Shown: positions 57,001 through 59,298, counted from the first letter of the stretch. The stretch is 64,000 bases of DNA from Fasciolopsis buskii (GCA_008360955.1 LUCM01003824.1:10679-74678); one strand, 5' to 3'. The notes: a model not told the origin generated them from the letters alone. Numbers and translations: made by a program.

Positions 57001-59298
57001 AGCAATCGCTCTTATAAAGGCTGTTTACATTGGAGTCTCATCTGAAGTTATTAGTACAAGGATGACTGCCTTACTTTATTTACTTCTCTTTTCACGTAAT
57101 GTAAACCGATCACCATAATGAACCTTGCTGTGGACGAAGATCTATAACGACTGTTATTTTATCACTCGTTACACCTACGGCTGTGGTAGTCAATATTACA
57201 TTCATTCTGATCCTTGTTGAATGGCGTAAATTATTAACCAGCCCAATCGCCATCAATTCAAAAACAGGGTGCTAGTGCATTCGAATTTGTTTCAGTCACT
57301 TGTAAAATCGGTTTCACTAATAATCCATGGTGCGCTTTCTACTAATATAATAGTACTATCACTTATGGATTTCATACTGTCGTGAATTAAGTTACTTATT
57401 CCATTACCACTAGTTCCCTAGATAAGGTAAGCGGATCTTGTCATTAATCAGGAAATTTCTTGTTAGTTTGGTGAAAGGCGCGTTTTCTGGAGCGCACTGC
57501 TAAACTTAACGGAACCAAGTGCAGCTTGCTGGTTCATCTTATTGATACGTGGCTTTTATTGATCCCCCGGAAACCCAGTCAGCATCCTTTGGGAGTGAAT
57601 GCAACTCAGTGTCATTATGGACGGCTTGAGAGCTCTGGGAAGAGGACATCTTTCTTTTTGGACGATCTAAATTTTCAGTCACAGAAAAACGTCTACCAGT
57701 TGGTAGCAAACATCCATAACTGTAGGGGTAGATTCAACTAATTGCTGTTTGAATGATTTTGCCATTCGTTTTCTAGACCGACGTTAGCTGCCCCCGGTTA
57801 TTCCGTTGGCCTTTAACAGGTATTTTTCAGGTACCGATTCTATGACCCGTATCCTCGAGCATGTAACCCGGTCAATTGGACAGATTTCTTTCGTAGCTGA
57901 TGTATCAAGTAATAGATGTTGTCTATCGACTTCGAAGTAGCTGTTGCCGCGTGCCACACTCCAGTTCTGTAACTTTTTTACCCGTGACCTCCAACTAGTG
58001 TCAGACGATATGCCTGAGTATATCACTAGATTCCGACCTTGAACATATCCTTCGGGCTTTACGGAACCATGTCGACTTAATGGCTTATAAAATTCCTTTC
58101 GGTTTCTCTTTAACGCCTTTCTTTCACTCAGCCTGGTCTATCTATAATTTTTTTGCTGGTTGCCTTTCACATCATCTTCCTCCTGTTGCTCGGAGATTGA
58201 TTTTCTTTTTTGCTCACTTTTTCTTCCACCTATGCACACCACAAATCCGCCTTATACGTAACTGCTGCAGTCATGAGTGGGATGGAACTTCATATTCTCT
58301 TTCGTTTTTTCGATCAGTTCTGACGATCCTTTCCTTAACGTCCACTGTTCAGTCGCTATATCTTTTCAAGTTCAGGTGGGCCAGTTGTAAATTCAAGTGA
58401 ACCGAGAATTCCAGTGGACGAATGATCTGTGATCCACCAGCCACATGTTTTCTGTTTAGGTTATCCTTTGAATTCATGGCGGCTCGTCTGGAATTGGAAA
58501 ATTATTCTACTGTCGAGTGATTGTTTAGTAACCTCTTCTTTTTCTTATTACTTTGGATTCTGTTTTTCCTTTACCCGCTACTTCTGTCTCCTAATCTCCT
58601 TTTCCTCTCACCGTTTTCCTCTTTCTGGATATCGTACTTTAATTCTTTCAGTCCCCCTTTATCCCAAGGTTTGATAAAGTTATTTCCCATTCGCTTTAAT
58701 TTTTCTCCCCAACATCGTGATCACCGGAATTGCTCTTGCTTGAATGGCTCTTCGTGGGGTCTTTTACGATATGCTTTTTGATCAGGCGGTTTACTCCCAT
58801 ATTACAAATTTCCATGTAATAAAAATGGCCGGTAAAGCCAAATGTCTGCATAGGTACGCTTATCAAGGTTTGTTTTAAAACATTGTCGTATTCCATACTT
58901 TAGCTATCTAACTAAACACGGTTCTGCACGCTGTGAAGAATGCCTGGGTATGATCTCGGCGTGTGTACCTGATTACAATCGATTTCAGTCGTCTGCAACA
59001 CACTTCGATGAGAGTAATTTGGTTGTAGGGTTTATTTGAAACCGATGAGGTTCCTGTTAGGAGAACGACTGATCCTCATTCACAGCTGCCATACAACTTT
59101 GTCATATTTAACTACTTCCTGCAGTTTAATCTTATCTTATTCTAAGTTGTTCACCGTGCTTGCTCGTTGTTTCCCCTTTGCTTATTTTTACAGCTGTCTT
59201 CCTACGGGGAAAGTTTTGTCGAACCGTATATCTTGCCCTATGTGATCGAACAAAATGATGTTTCCACGCGAATCTTCCAATCCAGTCAGGAAAATGAA
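5970..59298 (+). CDS. RMC1: RMC1 (Mic1/C18orf8/Bulli) orthologue, multi-exon gene
   Basis: RMC1 is the scaffold subunit of the trimeric MON1-CCZ1-RMC1 complex, the exchange factor that loads Rab7 with GTP on late endosomes and autophagosomes. It has an N-terminal beta-propeller and a C-terminal helical Mic1 domain. Here its sequence is spread over at least twelve clear exons, listed separately: 5970-6062, 6094-6170, 13605-13752, 13796-13882, 19237-19377, 20627-20683, 30424-30532, 30584-30701, 42708-42761, 49161-49219, 53671-53979 and 59194-59298. Candidate exons lie at about 29010-29089, 29174-29380, 55752 and 56484-56664. The exons occur in the same order as in the vertebrate protein as I recall it. 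They have AG/GT borders, and the phases agree wherever neighbours are resolved. The introns are packed with retroelements. The final C-terminal exon is not resolved. No database search was run. Confidence 0.88.
6063..6093 (+). other. 31-nt intron of RMC1
   Basis: The sequence begins GTATTTGTAAAG and ends CTTTCAG. Its removal joins exon 1 to exon 2 in phase 0 and restores the conserved Q-[IV]-F-x-[LV]-R-S reading. An in-frame stop occurs in exon 2 sequence if it is kept. Confidence 0.8.
6094..6170 (+). CDS. RMC1: RMC1 exon 2
   Basis: After a 31-nt intron (6063-6093, GTATTTG...CTTTCAG) the frame continues as IFTLRSRGTMGVTVKSPDAG, then DVLNF plus two bases of an arginine codon before GTACGC. 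This matches vertebrate 'VFAVRSGGATGVVVKGPDD...ISFR' almost residue for residue. Reading through the short intron instead gives a stop after 14 codons, so removal of the 31 nt is needed. Ends in phase 2. Confidence 0.88.
6171..6940. other. RMC1 intron 2, first part
   Basis: Start of a 7.4-kb intron. I see no coding exon or recognised repeat in this part. Confidence 0.5.
6940..7250 (-). mobile_element. RTE-B fragment (3' part of RT ORF)
   Basis: The minus-strand frame includes HALRIPTGRT, and later KARKSQPENWPEYSDLD. This parallels HALRMPTERP and KARKFQPVDW in the well-preserved RTE-B copies at 40422-40715 and 51201-51494. The DNA also shares the TGGGTATGCGTAACGCATGTTCC block. Frame breaks show decay. 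Confidence 0.65.
7251..7875. other. Unassigned intron sequence
   Basis: Two minus-strand frames of 67-81 codons overlap here, but they share the same bases in different frames and show no recognised motif. I regard them as chance. Confidence 0.4.
7876..9640 (-). mobile_element. RTE-A LINE copy with internal deletion
   Basis: On the minus strand the order is: start of the endonuclease (about 9590-9460, with a variant of the NVRTL..AGQQ block), the rest of the endonuclease (ending near 9000 with the ..FLMQLNGHR.. block), then directly the TTGV..GRLFAPFLF block of the RT palm (about 8960), the RT end, and the 3' tail with its GTTCAGCGTTAAATAGCAGGGCAAGCC signature at 7885. About 1 kb that should encode the linker and RT fingers, present in the 31.2-33.8 kb copy, is missing between 9000 and 8960. 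The copy is full of stops. Confidence 0.75.
9715..10200 (+). mobile_element. 5' end/promoter fragment of the CR1-type element
   Basis: This stretch is homologous to the reverse complement of about 27420-27910. Shared blocks include ATTGGCT..TTCAC..ATCGA, ACAAAAC.ATATA (TATA-like), GGGCTCACTTGA, TTGGTGGGT.ACCAATAAAC and a TCTGTGTTCGT..TCTCTC run. In the 27-kb copy it sits upstream of an ORF1-like frame, so it is the 5' UTR and promoter of that LINE. No ORF1 follows here that I can recognise. Confidence 0.65.
10201..10660. other. Unassigned intron sequence
   Basis: A short frame beginning MGRLRQKLKVE at about 10201 follows the LINE 5' end and could be a relic of its ORF1, but it stops at once. 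Nothing else is identifiable. Confidence 0.3.
10660..11050 (-). mobile_element. RTE-B 3' fragment
   Basis: The order of blocks (TCTCGTGGACCCCAACCCGG, then TTCTGTGGGCATGC, then AACGCCTGTTCTA, then CGAGTTA) follows the RTE-B copy at 40425-40700, with many substitutions and small indels. An adjacent CATCATCGTCATCATCG tract at 11067-11084 resembles the reverse of an RTE-A tail but has no RTE-A body beside it. Confidence 0.6.
11051..12890. other. Unassigned RMC1 intron 2 sequence
   Basis: Two overlapping frames at 12258-12569 have no recognised domain. Poly-T near 11815 is the only simple tract. No exon border with supporting similarity was found. Confidence 0.4.
12890..13150 (-). mobile_element. 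RTE-B internal fragment, with TA repeat
   Basis: The blocks ATCGTTACCACACTTGATCTAATG, CACTCCAAGTTTCAAGGTCATAG and ATGCTCTGAGCATGTCACAAAAA are the same series seen in RTE-B at 40995-41150 and 62690-62830. A TA dinucleotide tract (13011-13031) lies within it. Confidence 0.55.
13605..13752 (+). CDS. RMC1: RMC1 exon 3
   Basis: The acceptor is TATAATTTTCAG. The first base completes the arginine begun in exon 2. The frame then reads IDDRGDVLSIKFCPGNRILA followed by IQRAQRSVDFLNFSP and ends YSQSCR before GTATGT. It matches vertebrate 'RMDDKGEVKCIKFSLENKILAVQRTSKTVDFCNF...TQECK' with about half the residues identical. This is part of the first blades of the beta-propeller. Ends in phase 0. Confidence 0.92.
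13796..13882 (+). CDS. RMC1: RMC1 exon 4
   Basis: A 43-nt intron (13753-13795, GTATGT...TTCCTAG) precedes 29 codons: TKTGKLLGFLWLDSTDILFI, then STDHLEIHQ, followed by GTAAGT. Vertebrate RMC1 has 'TKNANILGFCWTSSTEIVFITDQGIEFYQ' here. The length is identical, with no gap. The intron contains stops in the frame and must be removed. Ends in phase 0. Confidence 0.93.
14410..15250 (+). pseudogene. RTE-A endonuclease domain relic
   Basis: Frames carry NVRTL near the start of APE-type endonucleases, then SSVKCSLFVISAYALTECIT (the 'VVSAYAP' strand), then DIVVMAGGFSAQVRKL, where the family has a D-x-N catalytic pair (GDFNA/GDFNAQ). Here the pair is replaced by GGFSAQ, so the catalytic Asp and Asn are lost. 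LSQIDRIAVSCR follows, where 'QIDYVLVSxR' is usual. The domain is inactive on sequence grounds. Confidence 0.7.
15870..17030 (+). pseudogene. RTE-A reverse transcriptase relic
   Basis: Blocks of RTE reverse transcriptase appear in order: KAAVPDHLPPVLLK (usual 'KA.G.DGIP.E.'), the CGINLI-like block near 16060, a degraded AGF..GR block near 16150, QGCPMPPFLF, LDYADDVVCIF with the catalytic YADD intact, and the C-terminal RVYCAAVRSVLLYGCETW then HRCLRSMARIGW. Internal stops include TAG and TGA near 16643-16658. Confidence 0.8.
17542..18050. other. Unassigned intron sequence
   Basis: A frame at 17536-17766 continues out of the RTE-A tail and has no recognised motif. Nothing further is visible. 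Confidence 0.4.
18051..18115 (+). repeat. tRNA-like (SINE-type) sequence
   Basis: GCTAATTGGTGGAGC resembles a pol III A box, and AGGTTCGCTTCC 40 nt later resembles a B box with the conserved GGTTCG and an adjacent TTGAAGGTTCG T-arm. The acceptor stem does not close well, so I read it as a tRNA-derived repeat and not a working tRNA. Confidence 0.4.
18116..19236. other. Unassigned RMC1 intron 4 sequence
   Basis: Only scattered short frames and a small GT/GA-rich tract (18240-18290). The last 30 bases before 19237 form the polypyrimidine tract and acceptor of RMC1 exon 5. Confidence 0.4.
19237..19377 (+). CDS. RMC1: RMC1 exon 5
   Basis: Acceptor GTCACCATCAG, donor GTGAGT. The 47 codons read VSPTKRSVRLIKHVSHSTQW, FLWHDSARVLVTSSEESKNN, FYLFHFR. 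Vertebrate RMC1 has 'VLPEKRSLKLLKSHNLNVNWYMYCPESAVILLST...LQPFHFR' at the same place. The strong anchors are KRS.[RK]L.K, W...[CHD].[ED]SA..L.[ST] and FHFR. Both ends are phase 0. The exon lies between two near-identical RTE-A direct repeats. Confidence 0.93.
19617..20592 (+). mobile_element. RTE-A 5'-truncated insertion with target-site duplication, RMC1 intron 5
   Basis: This 976-bp copy begins at the RT region (ATAGACTCTCGAGATCGG) and ends in a GATGATGA tail. It is almost identical to 16575-17535 at a constant offset of 3042; I noted only a few substitutions plus a different tail. The flanks carry a 13-bp direct repeat, ACTTATTTTCGAT (19604-19616) and ACTTATTTTTGAT (20593-20605), with one mismatch. 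That is the signature of target-primed reverse transcription, so it is a separate insertion and not a tandem duplication. It fills most of the 1249-nt intron. Confidence 0.88.
20627..20683 (+). CDS. RMC1: RMC1 exon 6 (probable)
   Basis: The acceptor TTGTGTTTCAG follows the RTE-A insertion by 21 nt past its target duplication. The 19 codons VKYESIISKSEKKTYSNYT precede GTAATA. Phase 0 agrees with exon 5. Vertebrate RMC1 continues 'FHFRAGTMSKLPKFEIELP', so KYES would sit at KFEI. The similarity alone is weak; placement, phase and borders carry the call. Confidence 0.6.
20684..21600. other. RMC1 intron, mostly unassigned
   Basis: No exon seen. The block CTGTTTCATCC.TGTTAGGAATC.TCAGCAG near 21265-21305 also occurs at 54967-55000, so a fragment of that SINE-like repeat lies here. 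Confidence 0.4.
21600..24750 (+). mobile_element. RTE-C LINE (BovB-like lineage), degenerate near-complete copy
   Basis: Endonuclease: ACRNVRTLLETRSQSIAMRT at about 21890, then VDFALLLEVRILDSGSVYQG (usual 'D[VI]A.LSE.R..D.G'), APTNVSD near 22225 and SDHVLV-like ..GTDHVLVHIHFRL at 22600. RT: KGDGTVCENFKGISLIDITV at 23410 (the 'KGD...C.NYRGISL' block), RTRPNPGGFG..RVFIDQMF (usual QAGFR.GR...DQIF), MVFADDIVVLGD at 23925 with an intact FADD box, and an RFGHVLR block at 24455 near the C-terminus. Stops and shifts break it throughout. Confidence 0.78.
24735..25020 (-). repeat. tRNA-derived SINE-like repeat
   Basis: The minus strand reads GTAGCGTAATGCCTAAGGCG (A-box-like) and, after an anticodon-arm-like GTTAGACTCAATCG, a GTCCTGGTTGGAGCG block at the B-box position. 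The stretch from here to about 25020 is homologous to 54955-55260, including the ATGATGTTGCACCTATCCGT and GATGACTTCTC.GCAGGT blocks. Two dispersed copies sharing a tRNA-like head support a SINE family. Confidence 0.5.
25190..25666 (-). CDS. Unrecognised open frame, possible exon of another gene
   Basis: A 159-codon frame on the minus strand follows TTTGAATTTTGCAG, a good splice acceptor, and ends in a stop at 25190. It contains N-x-S/T sites (GNWTFTD, YNSSIN), paired cysteines (NCNSVNC) and near its C-terminus a hydrophobic run of about 33 residues (LILPCTLISGYIISCGIGI and on) that could span a membrane, then a basic tail KKTKAL. That layout would suit the last exon of a membrane glycoprotein. 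I do not recognise the family. The CR1-type LINE lies about 120 nt upstream on the same strand. It could also be non-coding chance openness within an RMC1 intron. Confidence 0.3.
   Translation of the reverse strand, partial: KTKKTGGNWTFTDSSNTKKPLGFQLSRHWETQDLTGQEGTSPSSPKTELNCNSVNCMIRTKRGEKPRLIHGQVGDKHLTGKQHVYNINNDDLLTAIRSTYNSSINIDWHQDDQQTDCRLILPCTLISGYIISCGIGIRPAWFIACAAILPVVKKTKAL
25800..26520 (-). pseudogene. LINE endonuclease N-terminus fused to RT C-terminus by deletion
   Basis: From 26520 downward: VYTNAASIGNK, a stop, TELDARTSKADVITTTETWL (the 'NA.S..NK..EL........I...TETWL' start of APE endonucleases), then LQGFSSFRGDRKDVRIEGGI. The frame then passes within some 20 codons to RELPYDQQIHDLGLFSP, LFKIMKEL, SHDFSV and VNGWNGLPNEILRASSLEEL, which is the extreme C-terminus of the RT ORF ('LG..SL..RR...D....FK' and '[FV]...R...WN.LP...V...S...FK..LD'). 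About 2 kb is absent. Confidence 0.75.
26862..27137 (-). pseudogene. LINE ORF1-like fragment
   Basis: The frame contains NAVVHGIPEP (usual '[NR].[VI]I.GLPE'), NRAMRYHLVNLL, VMRPRQCKGGSKA and then NQPRPVLVEFANPDTEKNFY ('PRP[LI].V.F.S...R..[IL]L'). This is the RNA-binding-type ORF1 module found upstream of endonuclease-RT ORFs in CR1-like elements. The N- and C-terminal parts are missing or in other frames. Confidence 0.65.
27961..29009. other. RMC1 intron, unassigned
   Basis: Low-complexity T-rich and mixed sequence. Several short minus-strand frames have no motif. No repeat family recognised. Confidence 0.4.
29010..29089 (+). CDS. RMC1: RMC1 candidate exon (GQ-[LF]-Y region), uncertain
   Basis: After TTATTATTTCAG one frame reads ISGLGQFYRAFLWYR up to a GTAAAC donor. 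That resembles vertebrate 'ATIYGQLYVLFLRHH', the piece expected between exon 6 and the VLYHLP segment. However, the phase does not connect cleanly to exon 6 or to the next candidate, and another frame here (VWGSFIGHS) also shows weak similarity. A missing micro-exon or sequence error is possible. Confidence 0.3.
29174..29380 (+). CDS. RMC1: RMC1 candidate exon with lineage-specific insert
   Basis: Acceptor CTCCTATCAG, donor GTGAGT. The frame SEAAVYEVLSKSAVLLSN could match vertebrate 'TGAEVVLYHLPRE', followed by about 50 residues rich in K, E, P and S (ending HTPES) that have no counterpart in the vertebrate protein as I recall it. The exon ends in phase 1, while exon 9 at 30424 needs phase 2 before it. 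So either a small exon is unseen or one border is wrong. Confidence 0.4.
29640..30090 (-). mobile_element. RTE-B 3' fragment (old)
   Basis: Blocks in order (CCATTAATCTCGCACCA, CTGGTTGCTACC, ATGCAAGAAACCCC, GGGGATCTCGTTTG, TTACCTGCCTTGAAGAATAGC) parallel the RTE-B end at 40215-40570 with many changes. It lies in the intron before exon 9. Confidence 0.6.
30424..30532 (+). CDS. RMC1: RMC1 exon 9
   Basis: The acceptor is TTTCGGATTCCAG. After one base, 36 codons read DGSAKLTDILTLVEVTGPLN, then INLIDNLILVHHQTQK before GTACTA. Vertebrate RMC1 has 'EGACKKMHILKLNRTGKFALNVVDNLVVVHHQDTE', a gap-free match with NL[IV][LV]VHHQ at its heart. Requires phase 2 from the preceding exon; ends in phase 0. Confidence 0.92.
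30584..30701 (+). CDS. RMC1: RMC1 exon 10
   Basis: A 51-nt intron (30533-30583) that happens to stay open precedes VTFVFDIAIRCKQSKMKTSI, then HKPIIQPAQSIAPLSLASN, with donor GTGAGT after one further base. Vertebrate RMC1 reads 'TSVIFDIKLRGEFDGSVTFHHPVLPARSIQP'. Keeping the intron would insert 17 hydrophobic residues at a point where the family has none. Ends in phase 1. Confidence 0.88.
31354..32184 (+). pseudogene. RTE-A endonuclease C-terminus and linker
   Basis: The frame starts MSQIDHIAVSYHW (usual 'QIDY[VI].V..R'), then ESDHALVLMRFLLQLNGHRR with the conserved SDH catalytic motif intact. It continues through the linker (VRNSYEQKLSEELRTATS and so on) to RGKAAGPDELPQFF, the start of the RT domain ('G.A.G.D.IP'). 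It runs out of frame at about 32170, where the RT frame takes over by a shift. The N-terminal half of the endonuclease is missing by 5' truncation. Confidence 0.8.
32166..33314 (+). pseudogene. RTE-A reverse transcriptase, nearly intact
   Basis: The 382-codon frame contains SDCSNHRGISLISIVTKVLA, EQQAGFRPGRGCIGQIFTLR, IVVFLDLKGAIDSVDR (where 'FLDFK.AFDSVDR' is usual), TTSGVRQGCPISPFLF, and CDLDCADDVVCFFGSAN. In the last, the catalytic YADD box reads CADD, a Tyr-to-Cys change. The C-terminal RVYCAAMRSVLLYGCETW and HRCLRSMARMGW follow. FNF is shortened to F just before VMDEVME (two residues lost). A frameshift near the end sends the C-terminus (LRWLDRVLLM at 33355) into the next frame. Confidence 0.85.
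33839..34600. other. RMC1 intron 10, unassigned
   Basis: A GCGGTTCAAACCTCC block at 34257-34271 is B-box-like but lacks a convincing A box. Nothing else is recognised. Confidence 0.35.
34600..36160 (-). mobile_element. Penelope-like element, RT domain relic
   Basis: On the minus strand: an N-terminal region (36157-35927), RRPIVASTTAPNYQLAKYLF (about 35660; the 'RPIVS.....Y.L.K.L' block), MVSFEVTLLFINIPRQVAL (the 'VSFDV.SLFT.IP.D.A' block), MRGTPI (where '.QK.G.PMGSP' is usual), and RYVDDTF with the catalytic YVDD intact (about 35200). Then come PTFLDVPIIRQPNGSLETTV and a thumb region CVRGLHHRVDTCS followed by NRYPKSFTNACIRRKQ. Frames change several times. A GIY-YIG endonuclease, expected downstream, is not visible above noise. 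Confidence 0.8.
36161..37678. other. RMC1 intron 10, unassigned with simple repeats
   Basis: An AT dinucleotide tract at 36436-36455 and a CATCATCATCATCA tract at 36529-36541. No coding frame with a recognised motif. Confidence 0.45.
37679..37721 (-). ncRNA. Hammerhead-ribozyme-like motif (relic?)
   Basis: Minus strand reads CAC-CTGACGA-GCG-CCCGAAAT-CGT-GAAAC-CG-GTC-GTG. This has the two conserved hammerhead core strings, CUGANGA and GAAA, separated by a possible short stem II (GCG/CGU), then a minimal stem III (C-G closing a 2-nt loop) and a GUC-like cleavage site, with GTG able to pair with the leading CAC as stem I. Such minimal type I hammerheads are known in Penelope-like elements and flatworm repeats. 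Stems are short, so activity is doubtful. Confidence 0.4.
37722..40205. other. RMC1 intron 10, unassigned
   Basis: About 2.5 kb with only short frames of 60-95 codons and no recognised motif. A TA tract occurs at 40180-40196. Confidence 0.45.
40206..42199 (-). mobile_element. RTE-B LINE copy, part of a near-identical pair
   Basis: On the minus strand, short frames give: GFINRHKAAGPDGPSPSVF (RT start, 'KA.G.DGIP.E.'; about 41900), ISEFLDLKAALNSVHRAILW (the 'FLDLKAAFDSV.R' block), RPLCANNRSRFCAYGD-type text, KGRVYAATGSRYCS ('R.Y...VR..LLYG'), and NRLRWLGHALRMPTERPP at the C-terminus. The bases 40258-42199 are repeated almost exactly at 51037-52978. Stops and shifts are shared by both copies. 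Confidence 0.8.
42240..42510. other. Assembly gap (271 N)
   Basis: A run of N flanked on both sides by TA dinucleotide repeats. The true length is unknown. It lies 40 nt beyond the end of the RTE-B duplicated block and about 200 nt before RMC1 exon 11. Confidence 0.99.
42708..42761 (+). CDS. RMC1: RMC1 exon 11
   Basis: Acceptor CAAACACAG, donor GTAAGT. With the base left over from exon 10 the codons read N-SPTWLVYLPDTVIDGNL-G. Vertebrate RMC1 has 'YSSSWIVFQPDIIISASQG'. Anchors are S..W[LI]V[YF].PD..I. Starts in phase 1 and ends in phase 1, both agreeing with neighbours. It sits between the two RTE-B direct repeats. Confidence 0.87.
42762..43721. other. RMC1 intron 11, unassigned
   Basis: A plus-strand frame of 110 codons (43171-43503) is rich in hydrophobic residues and T-rich codons and shows no motif. 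Confidence 0.4.
43722..43768 (-). ncRNA. Hammerhead-ribozyme-like relic, second copy
   Basis: Minus strand reads CTGACCA-GCGG-CAATAA-CCGC-GAAAC-CGTTC. Stem II is a perfect 4-bp hairpin with a 6-nt loop, flanked by the GAAAC core on one side and CTGACCA on the other. The core should be CUGANGA, so one invariant base is changed. The string around it (GAACGGTTTCGCGG and GGTCAGGT on the plus strand) resembles the copy at 37.7 kb. This supports a repeat family derived from a hammerhead-bearing element, now mutated here. Confidence 0.4.
43769..44860. other. RMC1 intron 11, unassigned
   Basis: Overlapping frames at 43841-44203 on both strands and a serine-rich plus frame at 44350-44571 have no recognised domain. 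Confidence 0.35.
44860..45270 (+). mobile_element. Tail of a Jockey/CR1-like element
   Basis: The segment with GATGAAGGCGAATGCCCGATGCCGTCCATCGGG, TTTGGTAATCAGTCCTG and AACCAACCATTGATAG parallels 48550-48790, which lies at the end of the RT copy starting near 46.6 kb. So this is a second, 5'-truncated member of the same family. Confidence 0.55.
45271..46074. other. RMC1 intron 11, unassigned, with TA repeat
   Basis: TA tract at 45627-45646. No coding signal. Confidence 0.45.
46075..46445. mobile_element. Fragments of RTE-B 3' end (minus) and RTE-A 5' region (plus)
   Basis: 46075-46260 shows AACCATTAACTTTGCACCAATGTG and GGTGTCTTCAACAGTTACAATCGA, as in RTE-B ends at 40215-40410 and 50995-51195. 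46270-46445 follows the 5' region of RTE-A at 14080-14250 (GATCCAACTTATAAGG.A, AGGATGACCTGGGC.TC, TTGCTTAATTCAT). Two old fragments are therefore side by side. Confidence 0.5.
46560..48800 (+). mobile_element. Jockey/CR1-like LINE, degenerate endonuclease-RT
   Basis: Endonuclease part: a HTLDLILTLVFS frame near 47010 (usual 'HTLDLV.T') and an SDH-like SLVHQSI region after it. RT part: HISKDFDRVPYKVLAKLPSF (the 'LD.SKAFD.V.H..LL.KL' block, 48050), GFSRNLVSWTSSFLSRRTIF and VDG after it (the 'W...[FY]L..R...V..' block), ADNATLYCSFSCHFPS at about 48320 (usual 'FADDTT[LV]', second Asp now Asn) and a short SYSLYRGITTPYL piece. Frames change often. Confidence 0.7.
48801..49160. other. RMC1 intron 11, last part
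   Basis: No repeat recognised. The final bases TTTTTCCGTTTTAG are the polypyrimidine tract and acceptor of exon 12. Confidence 0.5.
49161..49219 (+). CDS. RMC1: RMC1 exon 12
   Basis: Two bases complete a glycine with the last base of exon 11. The frame then reads CLWTIKLNNEAVTRLIPNP before GTAAGC. Vertebrate RMC1 has 'GYLWNLQVKLEPIVNLLPDKGR'. GxLW and the spacing to L[IL]P are the anchors. Phase 1 in and phase 0 out both agree with neighbours. This is the last strand of the propeller region before the helical domain. Confidence 0.9.
49330..49995 (+). mobile_element. RTE-B reverse transcriptase fragment, plus strand
   Basis: Frames read VYKDGDRSCAEF (usual 'KKGD...C.N'), ILLHLKAIFNIDYQAPLWLC (the 'FLDLKAAFDSVDR..LW' block, both catalytic-region aspartates disturbed), PKKFISHFRPFCANSRIHFS and LVEAIMETAPRLCRNNGIHI. 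This is the opposite orientation to most RTE-B pieces here. Heavily mutated. Confidence 0.65.
49996..50700. other. Unassigned intron sequence with a 144-codon minus frame
   Basis: A minus-strand frame from 50372 to 49938 (MHFGNYPWGEHCSPRLVAAG at its start) is longer than expected by chance but shows no domain I know. It overlaps the RTE-B piece at its end. I treat it as unsupported. Confidence 0.25.
50700..52978 (-). mobile_element. RTE-B LINE copy, second member of near-identical pair
   Basis: 51037-52978 repeats 40258-42199 at a constant offset of 10779. On reading both I saw only isolated substitutions (for example the base at 40280/51059 and near 40741/51520). Left of 51037 the two copies are still homologous but clearly diverged for about 50 bp, so the high identity stops abruptly inside the element. 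50750-50990 holds another, older RTE-B internal piece. Confidence 0.8.
52979..53670. other. RMC1 intron 12, last part
   Basis: No repeat recognised. Ends with TCTCTCCCGAATCATGACTCAG, the acceptor of exon 13. Confidence 0.5.
53671..53979 (+). CDS. RMC1: RMC1 exon 13 (start of Mic1 helical domain)
   Basis: The longest exon, 103 codons in phase 0 throughout, donor GTAAGG. It starts VHAVEFLLNRSFAKDVLLEY, then CANLSAKACAEVVHSALDNF, and ends STTQLMPRK. Vertebrate RMC1 has 'GRLMDFLLQRKECKMVILSVCSQML...LPVIATVFDKLNHEYK'. The [VM][ED]FLL.R block is clear. The second half (acidic and serine-rich) matches the poorly conserved linker of the family. This begins the C-terminal helical region. Confidence 0.85.
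54186..54255 (+). repeat. tRNA-like (SINE head) sequence
   Basis: GTGGCCTTGTAGCTCAGCTGGTAAAG contains a near-perfect A box (TAGCTCAGCTGG). GGGCCCGAATCCCG 40 nt later stands at the B box (consensus GGTTCGANTCC). Just upstream, GGGATTCGAACCC (54159-54171) is a perfect B box in the opposite sense. It resembles the minus-strand copy at 56099-56168 (shared GATGCGTGG/AATGCGTGG and GTGGCC starts). SINE-type relic. Confidence 0.5.
54260..54954. other. RMC1 intron 13, unassigned
   Basis: A GACAGGAATCGCGCCTGTC inverted repeat at 54512-54530 with tRNA-like flavour, otherwise nothing recognised. Confidence 0.35.
54955..55260 (-). repeat. tRNA-derived SINE-like repeat
   Basis: Minus strand 55079-55007: GTAGCGTAATGGCTAAGGCG (A-box-like), GTTTGACTCAGAATCG (anticodon-arm-like) and CCCAGTTCGGGCGCGG (B-box-like). 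The whole block is homologous to 24735-25020 on the same strand, and its 54967-55000 part also to 21265-21305. Confidence 0.5.
55752..55878 (+). CDS. RMC1: RMC1 candidate exon 14 (end uncertain)
   Basis: After TCATATTTTCAG the phase-0 frame AIYFAVGLVKFMKRLLAREV could match vertebrate 'DVYTHVLSAFVEKKEMPHKFV'. Phase agrees with exon 13. The 3' border is unclear: a GTAAAG donor occurs after only 24 nt, others (GTGATC, GTGACA) near 55860-55872. The given end is the stop of the open frame. Confidence 0.4.
56099..56168 (-). repeat. tRNA-like (SINE head) sequence
   Basis: Minus strand reads GGCCACATAACTCAGCTGGT (A box TAACTCAGCTGG) and TGGATTCGAATCCTGCC (perfect B box GGATTCGAATCC). The arrangement matches 54186-54255 on the plus strand. 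The anticodon arm is not convincing, so SINE and not a functional tRNA. Confidence 0.5.
56484..56664 (+). CDS. RMC1: RMC1 candidate exon 15 (Mic1 domain)
   Basis: The frame FLYLSNARDAIERATGSLHH, then YAIRALSRRSYFFKTSLDR, aligns without gaps to vertebrate 'EYIRSLNQFQIAVQHYLHELVIKTLVQHNLFYMLHQFLQ'. Shared positions include Y, LH, I[KR].L and F. The start could be CAG|ATG at 56484 or an acceptor nearer 56553. The donor at 56665 (GTCTGT) is weak. Phase with the previous candidate is unresolved. Confidence 0.5.
56665..59193. other. RMC1 intron, unassigned
   Basis: A piece equivalent to vertebrate '..KPLACLLLSLESFYPPAHQLSLDMLKR' should lie here, but I could not find it. Pyrimidine-rich frames at 58080-58780 look like chance. 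No repeat family recognised. Confidence 0.4.
59194..59298 (+). CDS. RMC1: RMC1 C-terminal exon (probable)
   Basis: Strong acceptor TTTGCTTATTTTTACAG and donor GTGAGT enclose 35 codons: LSSYGESFVEPYILPYVIEQ, NDVSTRIFQSSQENE. Vertebrate RMC1 has 'LSTANDEIVEVLLSKHQVLAALRFIRG'. The LS.....[FI]VE..L pattern and position at the end of the Mic1 domain fit. Phase 0 at both ends. The following, final exon is not resolved; frames at 59459-59640 are candidates. Confidence 0.6.

Noticed and set aside
58080..58781. Three overlapping hydrophobic plus-strand frames as membrane protein exons
   Set aside because: Hydrophobicity comes from a long T- and C-rich tract; all three frames look alike and none has a conserved motif.
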